DNA of 64,000 nt from Tritrichomonas musculus. Lineage: Eukaryota; Parabasalia; Tritrichomonadida; Tritrichomonadidae. Shown piece by piece: positions 1 to 11,100 of this stretch. Made by a program: the position numbers and the translations under genes. How positions within the stretch are numbered: the first letter of the stretch is position 1; each line of letters begins with the position of its first letter. The notes beneath the pieces are model-generated. The model searched no databases and was not told where the DNA came from. It saw only the letters and a list, made by a program, of their open reading frames with translations. The stretch covers positions 682,001 to 746,000 of the forward strand of contig JAPFFF010000006.1 in assembly GCA_039105265.1 (NCBI GenBank). The letters are read 5' to 3'.

Positions 1-1325
1 TTAGCAGAAATCAATCAGTTGTTGATGAAGAAGATTATTTGCTTAAATTGTCAAGAGAAGCAAATTTCGACGAAGAAGAAGAAAGAGAAATCATCATTCC
101 AGTTTGTTCACTTGGAAGTTTTATTGAAAACAATGGAAATAGAATTGAAGAAGGAGATTCACTGACTTTTCTGTATTTCATTGCGAAAGATCTTTCATTA
201 ATTCACTCGAATAATCTTTATCATGGAGAAGTGAGAGCAGATCACATTGGACTTTATTACAACCATGAAACACGAACACTGATTCCATCAGTCATTTTAT
301 ATTATTCTTATTACAAAAACAACCAAAACAGCATGAACGACATGAATTCCAAAAAGAGAATTCCAAGTAAAATGTATAGTTCAGAAGAACTTGTTTCAAA
401 AGAACAACGAAAAGACATCAAAAACTTCATCAAAATTGCAAAAAAACTTAGAATTTCTGATGAAATTCTTTTCAAAATTCAAGAATCAGGAACAATGAAT
501 GAAATTGTCTATCATTTATCTAATTTCATCAAAAGAAATTCAAACAAAAAGCAACTGGAAATATTTGAAAGAAACTATTCAAGCTGTAGCTATTCGTCAT
601 TTGTGATAACATATCCAATCATTGAAGAAGTTTTCCATCACATCGAAGACAAGAAATATTCATTTGAAGGATTGGCGATTGATTTTGAGAACATCTATCA
701 AATGATGAACGGATTACTTGACAGCATTGAAAGTCATCCCGAAAATCCAATTAAAAGCAGCCTTTCACAAATTAATATTAACACGAATGCAACGCTGGAA
801 GCAAACAAAGTCGCAGATCAAATTAAAAATATAAAAATTGCATGCAAAAAATTATATATAAATATGTACAGCCAGCCAAATGAGACCAATGGATTGTCTC
901 CATTGGTAATAGAAATCGGTAAAGATTTTATAACGGTAAAATCAACTGAATCAAAGCAAATAAGCAATCATAAACCTACTGAGCTCAATATAAATAATTT
1001 CAACTTATTGACGCCTCCAACTTATGATATATGGAAAAAAAAGGCTTCAGAACTACCTGACAGAATAGTATTTAGAACTTTGATTTTATCAGATGATTTA
1101 ACACAAGAATCTGTTGATTTAATATGGAAACTGTATCCTTTGAATCCTAAGTTTAATTATAAAATAACAATTCGGATATCCAAATCCAATTCCATATCGA
1201 ATCAGAAAATATCCATTACAGATATTTCTAGAATAATTATTTTAAATGCTCGTATTTATCCTATTACAAAACTTGAAAATGATAATGATCAAATTATTGT
1301 TCATATTGCAAAAAGGAGAAAATAG
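1..1325 (+). CDS. C-terminal part of a tandem pseudokinase protein (enters from the left edge)
   Basis: The frame is already open at base 3 (reading SRNQSVVDEEDYLLKLS), so the true start lies left of the window; TTG at 39 is not a real start. Seen: the terminal module common to this family. It has a hinge-like IPVCSLGSF, then IAKDLSLIHSNN, then YHGEVRADHIGLYYN where an active kinase has HRDLKxxN, then YSSEEL and a helical stretch. A tail follows with ITYPIIEEVFHHIED and KYSFEGLAIDFENIYQMM. The last 110 residues (FNLLTPPTYDIWKKK onward) match the tail of the pseudogene ending at 3995, but not the tail of the gene ending at 15005. No catalytic Asp or DFG is present, so kinase activity is unlikely. 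The function is unknown. The stop is TAG at 1323-1325. Confidence 0.8.
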   Translation, partial: SRNQSVVDEEDYLLKLSREANFDEEEEREIIIPVCSLGSFIENNGNRIEEGDSLTFLYFIAKDLSLIHSNNLYHGEVRADHIGLYYNHETRTLIPSVILYYSYYKNNQNSMNDMNSKKRIPSKMYSSEELVSKEQRKDIKNFIKIAKKLRISDEILFKIQESGTMNEIVYHLSNFIKRNSNKKQLEIFERNYSSCSYSSFVITYPIIEEVFHHIEDKKYSFEGLAIDFENIYQMMNGLLDSIESHPENPIKSSLSQININTNATLEANKVADQIKNIKIACKKLYINMYSQPNETNGLSPLVIEIGKDFITVKSTESKQISNHKPTELNINNFNLLTPPTYDIWKKKASELPDRIVFRTLILSDDLTQESVDLIWKLYPLNPKFNYKITIRISKSNSISNQKISITDISRIIILNARIYPITKLENDNDQIIVHIAKRRK

Positions 1326-2098
1326 AACTTTAATGTATTTTATTCCCACAATTTTGTTCACATATCGGCATAGATCGATTTATTATTACTTTTAAAAAGT
1401 ATTTAATAAAGTATTATTTCGATTTGATATATATTTATTTATTAATTTAAGAATGCACACCCTTGTTCAACTTTTCTGATTAAATAATAGATTCCCTGAT
1501 TAAATTGATATAAGGTTTAAAAAAACTGATAATTATTAATAATTTTAAATATACTTTTTGAGATATTTGCAATCAATTAAACTGTTGGAAATTGGGATTT
1601 TCTGATAAGTATTCCCACTACGAAATGCTTTGGCACTTGCTTTATCTTGATTAAAAAAATATTATAAACAAAATTATTTATTTTTTTATGTTCGAATGGA
1701 AGTCATTGGAATCTTGTAGTGCCCTTCCATTTTAGTAAATTAATCCTCGGATAGTGACATTCAATTTTTAATAAAAAAAAATTTCTTTCTATCAATATAG
1801 ATATATTAATAAAAAATTAATCTATATCAATTGTTGAGATAACTTTGATTTATATCTTATCTAGATAAATCAAATTTAATGTAAAATTTAAATTTTGGTA
1901 AAAAAAATTGCATAAAATTTAATAAAATTGGAATATATCAGCGTTTTGTATCGATCTTATCAGGTAGTGGTAATTTAACAAATAATTCAACTAGGAAGAA
2001 GATTTTTTTGAAAGAAATAAAGCCAAATTCCTGATAGCTTATATGAATTTTTGTTAAATCTTTTTCATAAACGATTCAATTATTTGGTCTTTGAGAGG
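1326..2098. other. AT-rich intergenic stretch
   Basis: No coding frame is seen. The first 170 bases resemble the bases just after the next pseudogene (3996-4165), so the duplicated unit reaches past the stop codon into 3' flank. The rest is simple AT-rich sequence with no recognisable element. Confidence 0.6.
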
Positions 2099-3995
2099 CC
2101 AATTACAAAAAGTGCTTATGAATTGGATAAAGAATAAATCAAACCACTACAACAAGCAGATATTTATGCATTTGGAGTTTTAATGCATGAAATCATTACC
2201 CAAACATCACCAGAAAGACGAATCGAAAACATGTAGCATGATGCACGATTGAAAATATTGAAAGGTGAATGCAATACTTAAAATGAAAAAGATACTAATA
2301 ATTGAAATGAAACTAAAGATGAAAATACAAAAAGTCAAGAAAAGAAAGACAGAATAGATAAATACAAAAATTACAGAGACTTCTTGTTTAAAGAATGAGG
2401 TGGCAATGAAGTCTTTGAAGATAATTATAAAGATAAAGAAGGAAACAGTTTTAAAGGAATGAACGAAATCATTGAAAAATGCATGAAAAAAGATATAAAT
2501 GAACGTTATTCATCATTCAAAGAACTGATTGGATGCATTGAAGCATTACCAATTTATACTAATAATAAAGAAGAAATTGAATTTCGTATTATACATGCGA
2601 TTGATGCACGTGAATATCAATGCAAGATCGCAGATCTTGTCGAAAGTTACTATCGTGGCCAAACAGCATCCAAAGATGACATTGAACAATTTCTTTCAGT
2701 TTATGTGAAGTGCATTTATCAAAATGATAATGAAACTGTTCAAATAACTGAGAGTGTAGTCAAAACAATATTCGACACATTTGGCATAAAATATGATGAA
2801 GATTTCTCTCAGCATTTTGAGGATCTTTTTAATTTGGTCATAAATCGATTCTATCATAGAAAACTTAGCAGAAATCAATCAGTTGTTGATGAAGAAGATT
2901 ATTTGCTTAAATTGTCAAGAGAAGCAAATTTAGACGAAGAAGAAGGAAGAGAAATCGTCATTCCAGTCTGTTCACTTGGAAGTTTTATTGAAAACAATGG
3001 AAATAGAATTGAAGAAGGAGATTCACTGACTTTTCTGTATTTCATTGCGAAAGATCTTTCATCAATTCACTCGAATAATCTTTATCATGGAGAAGTGAGA
3101 GCAGATCACATTGGACTTTATTACAACCATGAAACACGAACACTGATTCCATCAGTCATTTTATATTATTCTTATTACAAAAACAACCAAAACAGCATGA
3201 ACGACATGAATTCCAAAAAGAGAATTCCAAGTAAAATGTATAGTTCAGAAGAACTCCTTTCAAAAGGACAACGAAAAGACATCAAAAACTTCATCAAAAT
3301 TGCAGAAAAACTTAGAATTTCTGATGAAATTCTCTCCAAAATTCGACAAACAGAAGCAATGAATGAAAATATCTATAATTTATATAATTTCATCAGAAAT
3401 AATAGGATTTAAAATATATTAAAGTTAACCTTCAAACAATTAGTATTAACACGAATACAACACCGAGAAGCAAACAAAATCGCATATCTAATTAAAAATA
3501 TTAAAATTGCATTCAAAAAAATTATATATGCATATGTGTAGTCAGACCTGACACTAATGAATTGGCCTCATTTTTAAATAAAAATCAGGAACGATTTTTA
3601 AAAAAGTAAAATCAACTGAATCAAAGTAAATAAGCCATCATAAACCTGCAGAGCATAATATGAATAAATTCAACTTATTGACGCCTCCAACTTTTAATGA
3701 ATGGAAAAAAAAGCGATCAGAGCTACCTAGCAGAATGGCTAAAATAATTTTGATTTTTTTAGATGATTTAACAAAACATTCTGTTGAATTAATAATGAAA
3801 AACATATTGTTTTTTTTAAACCAAAAATTTAATTATAAAATAAAAATGTTGATATCAAAATCTAAATTCAATCAACAAAATGATGATAAAGTGTCCCTTG
3901 ACAAAATAGAAAACCTCATTAATATTGATTTTGCTCACATAAAAAATAACAAGCTAATTGTTAAAATAAAATCACATAGGGAAGGGCATAAATAG
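2099..3995 (+). pseudogene. Broken tandem pseudokinase gene
   Basis: Homology begins at 2099 in the middle of a kinase module. The block ADIYAFGVLMHEIIT with SPERR matches the gene at 22827-26942 and the one starting at 56850. In-frame stops interrupt it; for example TGA at 2396-2398 sits where paralogues have the first Gly of GGGNEVFEDNY. From 2459 the frame is open to 3412 and carries the kinase end (EIIEKCMKKDINERYSSF), the ISDLVESYYRGQ-type linker (here IADLVESYYRGQ) and the terminal YHGEV module, then stops early. After a scrambled 250 bases a separate 111-codon frame (3660-3995) holds the FNLLTPPTF tail. It is a host gene remnant with several breaks, lying in line with intact relatives. 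It could still serve as a gene-conversion donor, which is inference. Confidence 0.8.
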
Positions 3996-4163
3996 AACAC
4001 TAATGTATTTTATTTCCACCATTTTGTTCATATATCAACATAGATAGATTAATATTATGTTTAAAAAGTTTTAATATTATTTCGATTTAATAAATATATT
4101 TTTAATTGATTTAAGGATACATTCCCTTATGGAACTTTTCTGATTTAATAACAGATTTCCTGT

Positions 4164-4262
4164 TTTAAAAAAAACAAGACATTGAAAAAAACACCCACTT
4201 TTTGAGATTCTCAAAATATATTAAAAAGTGATAAAATTTTAAAAAAAAACAAGACATTGAAA
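4164..4262. repeat. Two direct copies of an AT-rich 24-base motif
   Basis: The string TTTAAAAAAAACAAGACATT recurs about 73 bases apart, just upstream of the gene starting at 4292. It may be a local duplication; no function is visible. Confidence 0.4.
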
Positions 4263-4270
4263 ATATTTAA

Positions 4271-4275
4271 TCACA
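4271..4275 (+). promoter_or_regulatory. Possible trichomonad initiator (Inr), TCACA
   Basis: TCACA fits the trichomonad Inr consensus TCA(C/T)(A/T). Its A lies 19 bases before the ATG at 4292, a typical spacing in these organisms. The motif is short and could occur by chance in such AT-rich DNA. Confidence 0.3.
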
Positions 4276-4291
4276 AAATCTAAAACATGAA

Positions 4292-7200
4292 ATGAGCGAT
4301 TTGATAAATCAAGAATGTCTCTATATTTTAAAAGAATATAATAATATAGTTTGCAAACAATCAATTGATAAATCTATTAATTTCGAAAAATGGATGAAAA
4401 ATAATTTAATGTTCAATTCATTTAGAAGAATAATAGATGAAAGCAAACTAATAACGCACATCTCTGATATAGATGGCTTAATTGATTTAATTAGTTTGAT
4501 CTTTAAAAAAGATACAAATTTAAATACGAACGAGATGATTTTCAATGATCTCAAAGATTTTCTATTCAAACTCAGTATTAGAGAATATATTCAAAAAATT
4601 AATGAATTATATATAAAATTAAATTTATTAAAAATTAATATAGCTCAAAACGATCAATTAAATCCCAAAGATAATAATGAAATAACAAAAGAAACATTAA
4701 CTTTCATTAGTGATTTATTCGAGCGTATAGATCAAATAATTAATATTCTTTTTTCTTTTAAAAAGTTTAATTTTTTTCTCTCGAATATTTCTAGTACTAT
4801 TATTGATATTTATATCAATAGTACAAATGTAAAAATTAAGTCTATTATTAATTCATCAATAATTAATCAATGCTTATTTGATGATCAAGGAAATCTTATT
4901 TTAGTTTTATTGCCAAGATCAACTCAGGAGCCAAAGAAAGCAAACAATATAGATCAAATATGCAATTTATACTCAATCTTAATCAAAGAATATTGCCGAA
5001 ATATAGCAAACTCTGTGAAAAAAGAGACTACAAAATCAATTCAAAGTAATATTTACAATTATTTTCTTGAAAAAAATACCAATTTCCAATCAAAATTTGA
5101 TTTAATAAGAGAAAAAGCAAAAAAATCATCAGCTAATGAATTATTTTCTTTATTAAATACATTTTTCAAAGATAATTTATCAGAAAAATCACCGTTTGTT
5201 GGATTTGATAATTTGGTGGAATGGTTTAAAAAAGAAGAATATTTATACATCAAAAAGATTTTTTCCCAGTCGTTTAGAGAAATTATTGATTCTTATAAAG
5301 ATCATACAAATTTTTCTTTTTTGATCCAGCCATCTTATCAATTTAATAATATAATTAGTTCAAATAAATCATTTTGCGATATTATTTCTTCAACTAAATT
5401 TCTTTATGGCAGGATAGATCTTATTTTTGAGCAAATTTTCAAAGAAACAAAGAATTACTATTACTTCAACTTTTTTATTCATATAACAGTACAAAATTTC
5501 ATTAAACAAGATTGTTTTGCAGAAAAATATCAAGAATTACCAAAAGACAATGGATATTGGGACAATGATTTTCATGATATTAAAGATCTTCCCAATCTAT
5601 TTAATTTTAAAACATTGTCTTCTCTATCAAATGATAAAGATTTACATTTTTTTATTCAAAAGAGGTACAATTCAGAAGAAAATTTGAATTTGATTTCAAA
5701 TGAAATTAAAATATTGAGCAGTAATTATTCAAAATTTATTGCTCAATTAAGAGCAAATATAGGAAGTTTTAAAATCTTCATTCCTTACTTTCCACTGAAA
5801 TCTCTAAATCTAATATTTGGAGGAGAAAAAAGTGATTTGCAAAAAAAGAGAGTTAAATTATCAGCAATTGATAAAATTGTCATTATTCTTGAGATTGCTA
5901 CTGCATTAAAAGATTTACATTCTAATAATGAATATCACGGAAACCTTTGTAGCCAGTTTATTTACCTTACTTCTACCAAAGATGCTTATATCGGTGCCAT
6001 TTACTATGATGAAAATTATGATAATGAAGCAACAAGGCCAATTGGACCGTTTTACTATCGTGCACCAGAATTTATAAGTAAAGAAGCAAGTGAACGTGAT
6101 GAAAAATACATTAAACAGAACCAATTACTTGATGTTTTTTCATATGGCGTCTTGATGCATGAAATTGTAACTGAAAAAACGCCTGAAAGTAGATTTGGAA
6201 ACAGGCCAAGAAAGGAGCGTTTGGAAATACTGAAAAATGAAAAAGAAAAAAGTAAAAACACAAGTAATTTCATAGATTACTGTGACTTCTTATTTAAAGA
6301 AGGAGGTGGCAATGAAGTCTTTGAAGATAATTATAAAGATGAAGAAGGAAACAGTTTTCAAGGAATGAAAGAAATCATTGAAAAATGCATGAAAACAGAA
6401 ACGACAGAACGTTATTCATCATTCAAAGAACTGATTGGATGCATTGAAGCATTACCAATTTATACTAATAATGAAGAAGAAATTGAATTTCGTCTTAAAC
6501 ATGCGATTGATGCACGTGAATATCAATGCACGATCTCAGATCTTGTTGAATGTTATCTTTTTGGAAATGAAGATTCATTTAATGATATTCTCTCTATTTG
6601 CTTTTTGTATAATAAGCATGTTGAAAATAACAAGAATATCATTAAAATACTCTTCGAAACATTCAAAATTGAGGCAAATTGCTTATCTTTAGATGTTGAA
6701 GCTAGAATGAATTTAATAGCCAAACAATATTATAGTGCTAAAAATAGAAATGTTCAATCAGTTGTTGATGAAGAAGATTATTTGCTTAAATTGTCAAGAG
6801 AAGCAAATTTAGACGAAGAAGAAGGAAGAGAAATCGTCATTCCAGTTTGTTCACTTGGAAGTTTTATTGAAAACAATGGAAATATAATTGAAGAAGGATA
6901 TTCACTGACTTTTCTGTATTTCATTGCGAAAGATCTTTCATTAATTCACTCGAATAATCTTTATCATGGAGAAGTGAGAGCAGATCACATTGGACTTTAT
7001 TACAACCATGAAACACGAACACTGATTCCATCAGTCATTTTATATTATTCTTATTACAAAAACAACCAAAACAGCATGAACGACATGAATTCCAAAAAGA
7101 GAATTCCAAGTAAAATTTATAGTTCAGAAGAACTCCTTTCAAAAGAACAACGAAAAGACATCAAAAACTTCATCAAAATTGCAGAAAAACTTAGAATTTC

Positions 7201-7717
7201 TGATGAAATTCTCTCCAAAATTCAAAAATCAGAAGCAATGATTGATATTGTCTATCATTTATCTTTATTATCTGATATCATGAAAACATTTATAAAGAAC
7301 CACATTCTCTTTCAAAAGTCTACATATCAAATTTTATTTCCTTCTTTAACAACTAAATATAAAGATTTAAAGAACTTTTTCTATTTTATTAAGAATAACG
7401 ACTTAATAATGGACAATTTCACCGATGATTTCGAGCAAATCTGCAATTTAATTATATCATTCTTGGATCTAGCACTAGAAAATCCAAGCTTTACTTTTAA
7501 CAAAATTTCTCAATTAATTGAAATGCGTAAAAAAGAAAAAATAGATCAAAACCAACTTTTAGAAAGTATAAGAAAAAAGTGCTCTTTGTTTTATGAAAGT
7601 TGTTTATTAAGAATAAAAATCGATGACAATATCAATTTCAAGGACGACAAACACTCTCCTAGCATTAAAATAAATAATTCTTACAATATTATTACAATTT
7701 CCACAATTGAAAAGTAG
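4292..7717 (+). CDS. Pseudokinase protein with one HGN module and a terminal HGE module (1141 aa)
   Basis: It starts MSDLINQECLYIL. Residues 1 to about 480 are Lys/Asn/Ile-rich and probably helical, with no recognised domain. A kinase-like domain follows at about 490-760: hinge-like IPYFPLKSL, IEIA-type helix (ILEIATALKDLHS), catalytic loop YHGNLCSQFIYL lacking the Asp, YYRAPEF in the APE position, and VFSYGVLMHEIVTE matching the DxxSxG helix. Then come the GGGNEVFEDNYKDEEGNSF insert and MKEIIEKCM with ERYSSF, matching the end of TKL-type kinases. The terminal module (LSREANLDEEEGREI to LRISDEILSKIQ) is shared with neighbours, but the last 150 residues are unique. HRD and DFG are absent, so it is a pseudokinase, probably a scaffold or sensor (inference). 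It lacks signal peptide and membrane segments. Confidence 0.85.
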   Translation: MSDLINQECLYILKEYNNIVCKQSIDKSINFEKWMKNNLMFNSFRRIIDESKLITHISDIDGLIDLISLIFKKDTNLNTNEMIFNDLKDFLFKLSIREYIQKINELYIKLNLLKINIAQNDQLNPKDNNEITKETLTFISDLFERIDQIINILFSFKKFNFFLSNISSTIIDIYINSTNVKIKSIINSSIINQCLFDDQGNLILVLLPRSTQEPKKANNIDQICNLYSILIKEYCRNIANSVKKETTKSIQSNIYNYFLEKNTNFQSKFDLIREKAKKSSANELFSLLNTFFKDNLSEKSPFVGFDNLVEWFKKEEYLYIKKIFSQSFREIIDSYKDHTNFSFLIQPSYQFNNIISSNKSFCDIISSTKFLYGRIDLIFEQIFKETKNYYYFNFFIHITVQNFIKQDCFAEKYQELPKDNGYWDNDFHDIKDLPNLFNFKTLSSLSNDKDLHFFIQKRYNSEENLNLISNEIKILSSNYSKFIAQLRANIGSFKIFIPYFPLKSLNLIFGGEKSDLQKKRVKLSAIDKIVIILEIATALKDLHSNNEYHGNLCSQFIYLTSTKDAYIGAIYYDENYDNEATRPIGPFYYRAPEFISKEASERDEKYIKQNQLLDVFSYGVLMHEIVTEKTPESRFGNRPRKERLEILKNEKEKSKNTSNFIDYCDFLFKEGGGNEVFEDNYKDEEGNSFQGMKEIIEKCMKTETTERYSSFKELIGCIEALPIYTNNEEEIEFRLKHAIDAREYQCTISDLVECYLFGNEDSFNDILSICFLYNKHVENNKNIIKILFETFKIEANCLSLDVEARMNLIAKQYYSAKNRNVQSVVDEEDYLLKLSREANLDEEEGREIVIPVCSLGSFIENNGNIIEEGYSLTFLYFIAKDLSLIHSNNLYHGEVRADHIGLYYNHETRTLIPSVILYYSYYKNNQNSMNDMNSKKRIPSKIYSSEELLSKEQRKDIKNFIKIAEKLRISDEILSKIQKSEAMIDIVYHLSLLSDIMKTFIKNHILFQKSTYQILFPSLTTKYKDLKNFFYFIKNNDLIMDNFTDDFEQICNLIISFLDLALENPSFTFNKISQLIEMRKKEKIDQNQLLESIRKKCSLFYESCLLRIKIDDNINFKDDKHSPSIKINNSYNIITISTIEK

Positions 7718-8180
7718 TATTCGAACATATTAAAACAATTGCGTTTACGATGTTTGGTATATACTGAACAATTATCTGATCTTTCCGATTCTTTAATGAA
7801 CAAAATATCGACCAAACATAAAAAAAATTGACCTGGCGAAAACAGAATCTCCATTAGATTTTCCTAATATTTAATATATAGATGAAGTGCAAATTAATTA
7901 AGTTTAAATTAAGGTTTTGAGTATTTTCTGAGGCTAGATTTGGCATGAAATTTGATTTTTATAGAATTTAACTCTAATGATCGAATCTTAATTCAAAAAG
8001 AGTAAGCAAGCTAATCTTTTCATATCTTATGAGAATTTTAAATAATCATTGATTTTTACTAATTTTATATTTATATTTATTTTATTTAAAAATAAAAAAC
8101 CATTATTTTAATGTTTTGTTTTATTTTTCTTTGTATATGGCAGAATTTATTATTTTATTTCAATAACTTTGATCACGCAG
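7718..8180. other. AT-rich intergenic stretch
   Basis: No coding frame, repeat or clear promoter motif is seen. It separates two family members on the same strand. Confidence 0.6.
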
Positions 8181-11100
8181 ATGATTTCATGCAATCATCT
8201 CAAAAAATGGATTAATCCCACTAATCATCTATTAACAAATATAAAAAATACCAAGGCAAATTCTCCAATGCTTTTATCAGAAATATTTAATACAATTCAA
8301 AAACTAAATCAAATTCTATTTGGCCAGAGAACTGAAAATCAAAATCAATCCAAAAATAGTGTTAACTCTGCAGAGATTTTAAAAAGACTACCAGATAATT
8401 TATCTGATAAGGATAAAAGAAATATACAAGAGTTATTAGATTCAGCTTACGTTTTAATAGGAAATATTTCAACAAAACTACCAGATAATTTTAACTTTTC
8501 AGACATAAAGAATATTAAAGAATCATTAGATTCAATTAATAAAAATATACAAATCGACAAAAACAATAAAATTAATATCAATATCACGGAGATAACTAAT
8601 AATATTACCAAATTTATCTTTACTATGGATCAAATAAATATTTTTATTTTTTCGTTGAAACGTTTCAAGTATAATTTATATATAATTTTATATAAAATTA
8701 CCAGCATTATCCAAGAAATATTAAACGACGAGCAAAACTCTAAAAATAGATCATACTCAAATTCTTCATTATTCAAAATAATTTTTGATTCTAATGAAAA
8801 AAGAGATTCAGCCATAGTTTTGCTATTATCAAAACCAAATGATCAAATAATTAAAATCTTCGATATTTTTATTGACGATTGCCAAAAAGCTATGATTGAG
8901 AATAATCCAATCTTTAAAAACAATCAACGCAAAAAATCAAATGAAAATAATGTAAATCTTCAGGATTATCTTAAAAAGGAGTTTAATAAATTTCTAATCG
9001 ATATAAAGGAAATATTTGCCCCATTTAGATCTAAAAATTGCCCAGCTAAATTGAATTTAAATGAAGCGATGCATAAGATCAAAAGCAAATTAGAAGAGTT
9101 TAAAGACTTATTAGATTCTGATTCAACAAAGAATGAAGGTCTTTTAGCAATTCATAACATGTCAGTAATTCATTCTAAACAAGCTAAATCTACAATTTTT
9201 TATAATGTTTCATTAATAAATTCACTGTACGGTGAATATATAGAAGGCGACCTAAATGAAATCGTGCTTAAAAATTTCAATGATCTTTGTGAAGGCAACA
9301 ATTTAGATCAGATACAAGATCAAGGAAAATATTATTTATTTGATTCTCTTTTCAAGATTATTATTCAAATTCTCCTTAATAAAGAACTGTTTATTTCTCA
9401 ATATAAGCAGTATGTGAAAAGCTATGCGTCCATTGACAATAAAATTGTAATATCTGAATCTAATATTTTTACTAATAATTCTGAAGGACACCATACTCTT
9501 TGTTCTGATGTTAATATGAATTTTATTATTATAAAATCATATAATTCAGAGTCTGATTCCAAAGAGATATCACGAGAAAAACGAATCATGTCACAAAAAA
9601 TTTCAAAATTTATAGTTTGTCTAAAAGAATCCGAAAGTGATGACAATGAAGTTATAATTCCATATTTTCCAAATGGAACTATATTTTCCTTAATTGATTC
9701 AATGCAAGAAGATGAATATTCAATCCCAAATCAAAGTGTTATTCAACTGACAATTGTTGATAAAATTGTCATCATTCTTGAAATTGCAACAGCATTGAAT
9801 GATTTATATTCTCATAATGGATATCATGGGGGTCTATCAGATCAGTCCATTTTTATCAGTTCAAGTAAAGATGCTTATATTGGCTCATTTTTTTATGATC
9901 GAAATCATGATTTTCATTGTTCATTTCTCCCAAATCAACTTAATTTTCGTTCACCTGAAAGATTTAAGTATGGTGTAAGTAAAGCTATTAACATTAAGCA
10001 GGAGCAAATGGCTGATATTTATGCATTTGGCGTCTTGATGCATGAAATCATTACAGAAAAAACTCCAAAAAAAAGAATTAAAATCATTTCAATAGACCAA
10101 ATAATGAGAATTTTGAAATGTGAACACAATAAATATAAAGATTACTGTGACTTCTTATTTAAAGAAGGAGGTGGCAATGAAGTCTTTGAAGATAATTATA
10201 AAGATGATGGAGTAATTAGTTTTAAAGGAATGAAAGAAATCATTGAAAAATGCATGAAAAAAGAAACAACTAAACGTTTTTCATCATTCAAAGAGATAAT
10301 TGATGCACTTAAAGCATTACCAATTTATACTAATAATAAAGAAGAAATTGAATTTCGTCTTATACATGCGATTGATGCACGTGAATATCAATGCACGATC
10401 TCAGATCTTGTTGAAAGTTACTATCGTGGCCAAACAAAATCTAAAAAGGATATTGACGAATTCCTTTTAAAATGTAAAAAAATCTCTGGTCAATCCCCCA
10501 AACTTTATTCAGATGATCCGATCTTAAAAATATATGATAGCTTTATCTTATTGCCAGTTAAGAATAAAACTGAAAAATGCATTCAAATTCTGCAAGATAT
10601 TCCAAATAAACTTGAATCTCGAAGTATTCCTTTGATTATGAATGTAATTAAAATGATTTTTAAGCAATATGAAAGAAAAATTGATAAATCAGCGGTTACT
10701 CAAGCATATTCTGATTTTCTTGAGTTGGTTTCACAGTTCAGTATTAAAGTGGAAAGCAAAGATAAACTAGAAGAAGTTAAACATTTGATTTATGAAATCC
10801 TAGAACACAAAAAGTTTTATTACATTGATTTTTTGGTTCGTATTATTGAAAAGAATCTTTTAATCAAAGCTCGTTTGTTATTAAATTTCCAAGATATTGA
10901 CAGCACTGAGCTTCATTCTATTCATGATATACTCATATTTAATGATCTCAATGCATCATATAAAATCTCTTTTGACAATGAAATGCTTTTTTATCTCGAA
11001 AAAACTTACAATAATAACGTCAAAGAAAAAATTATTGATAGAGAAAAATATATTTTAAGCCAAGAAAATTCAAAATTTATTGTTCATTATGCAATAAATG

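Noticed and set aside
8169-8180. TTG start of the large pseudokinase frame at 8169
   Set aside because: Non-ATG starts are not expected here; the in-frame ATG at 8181 is preferred.
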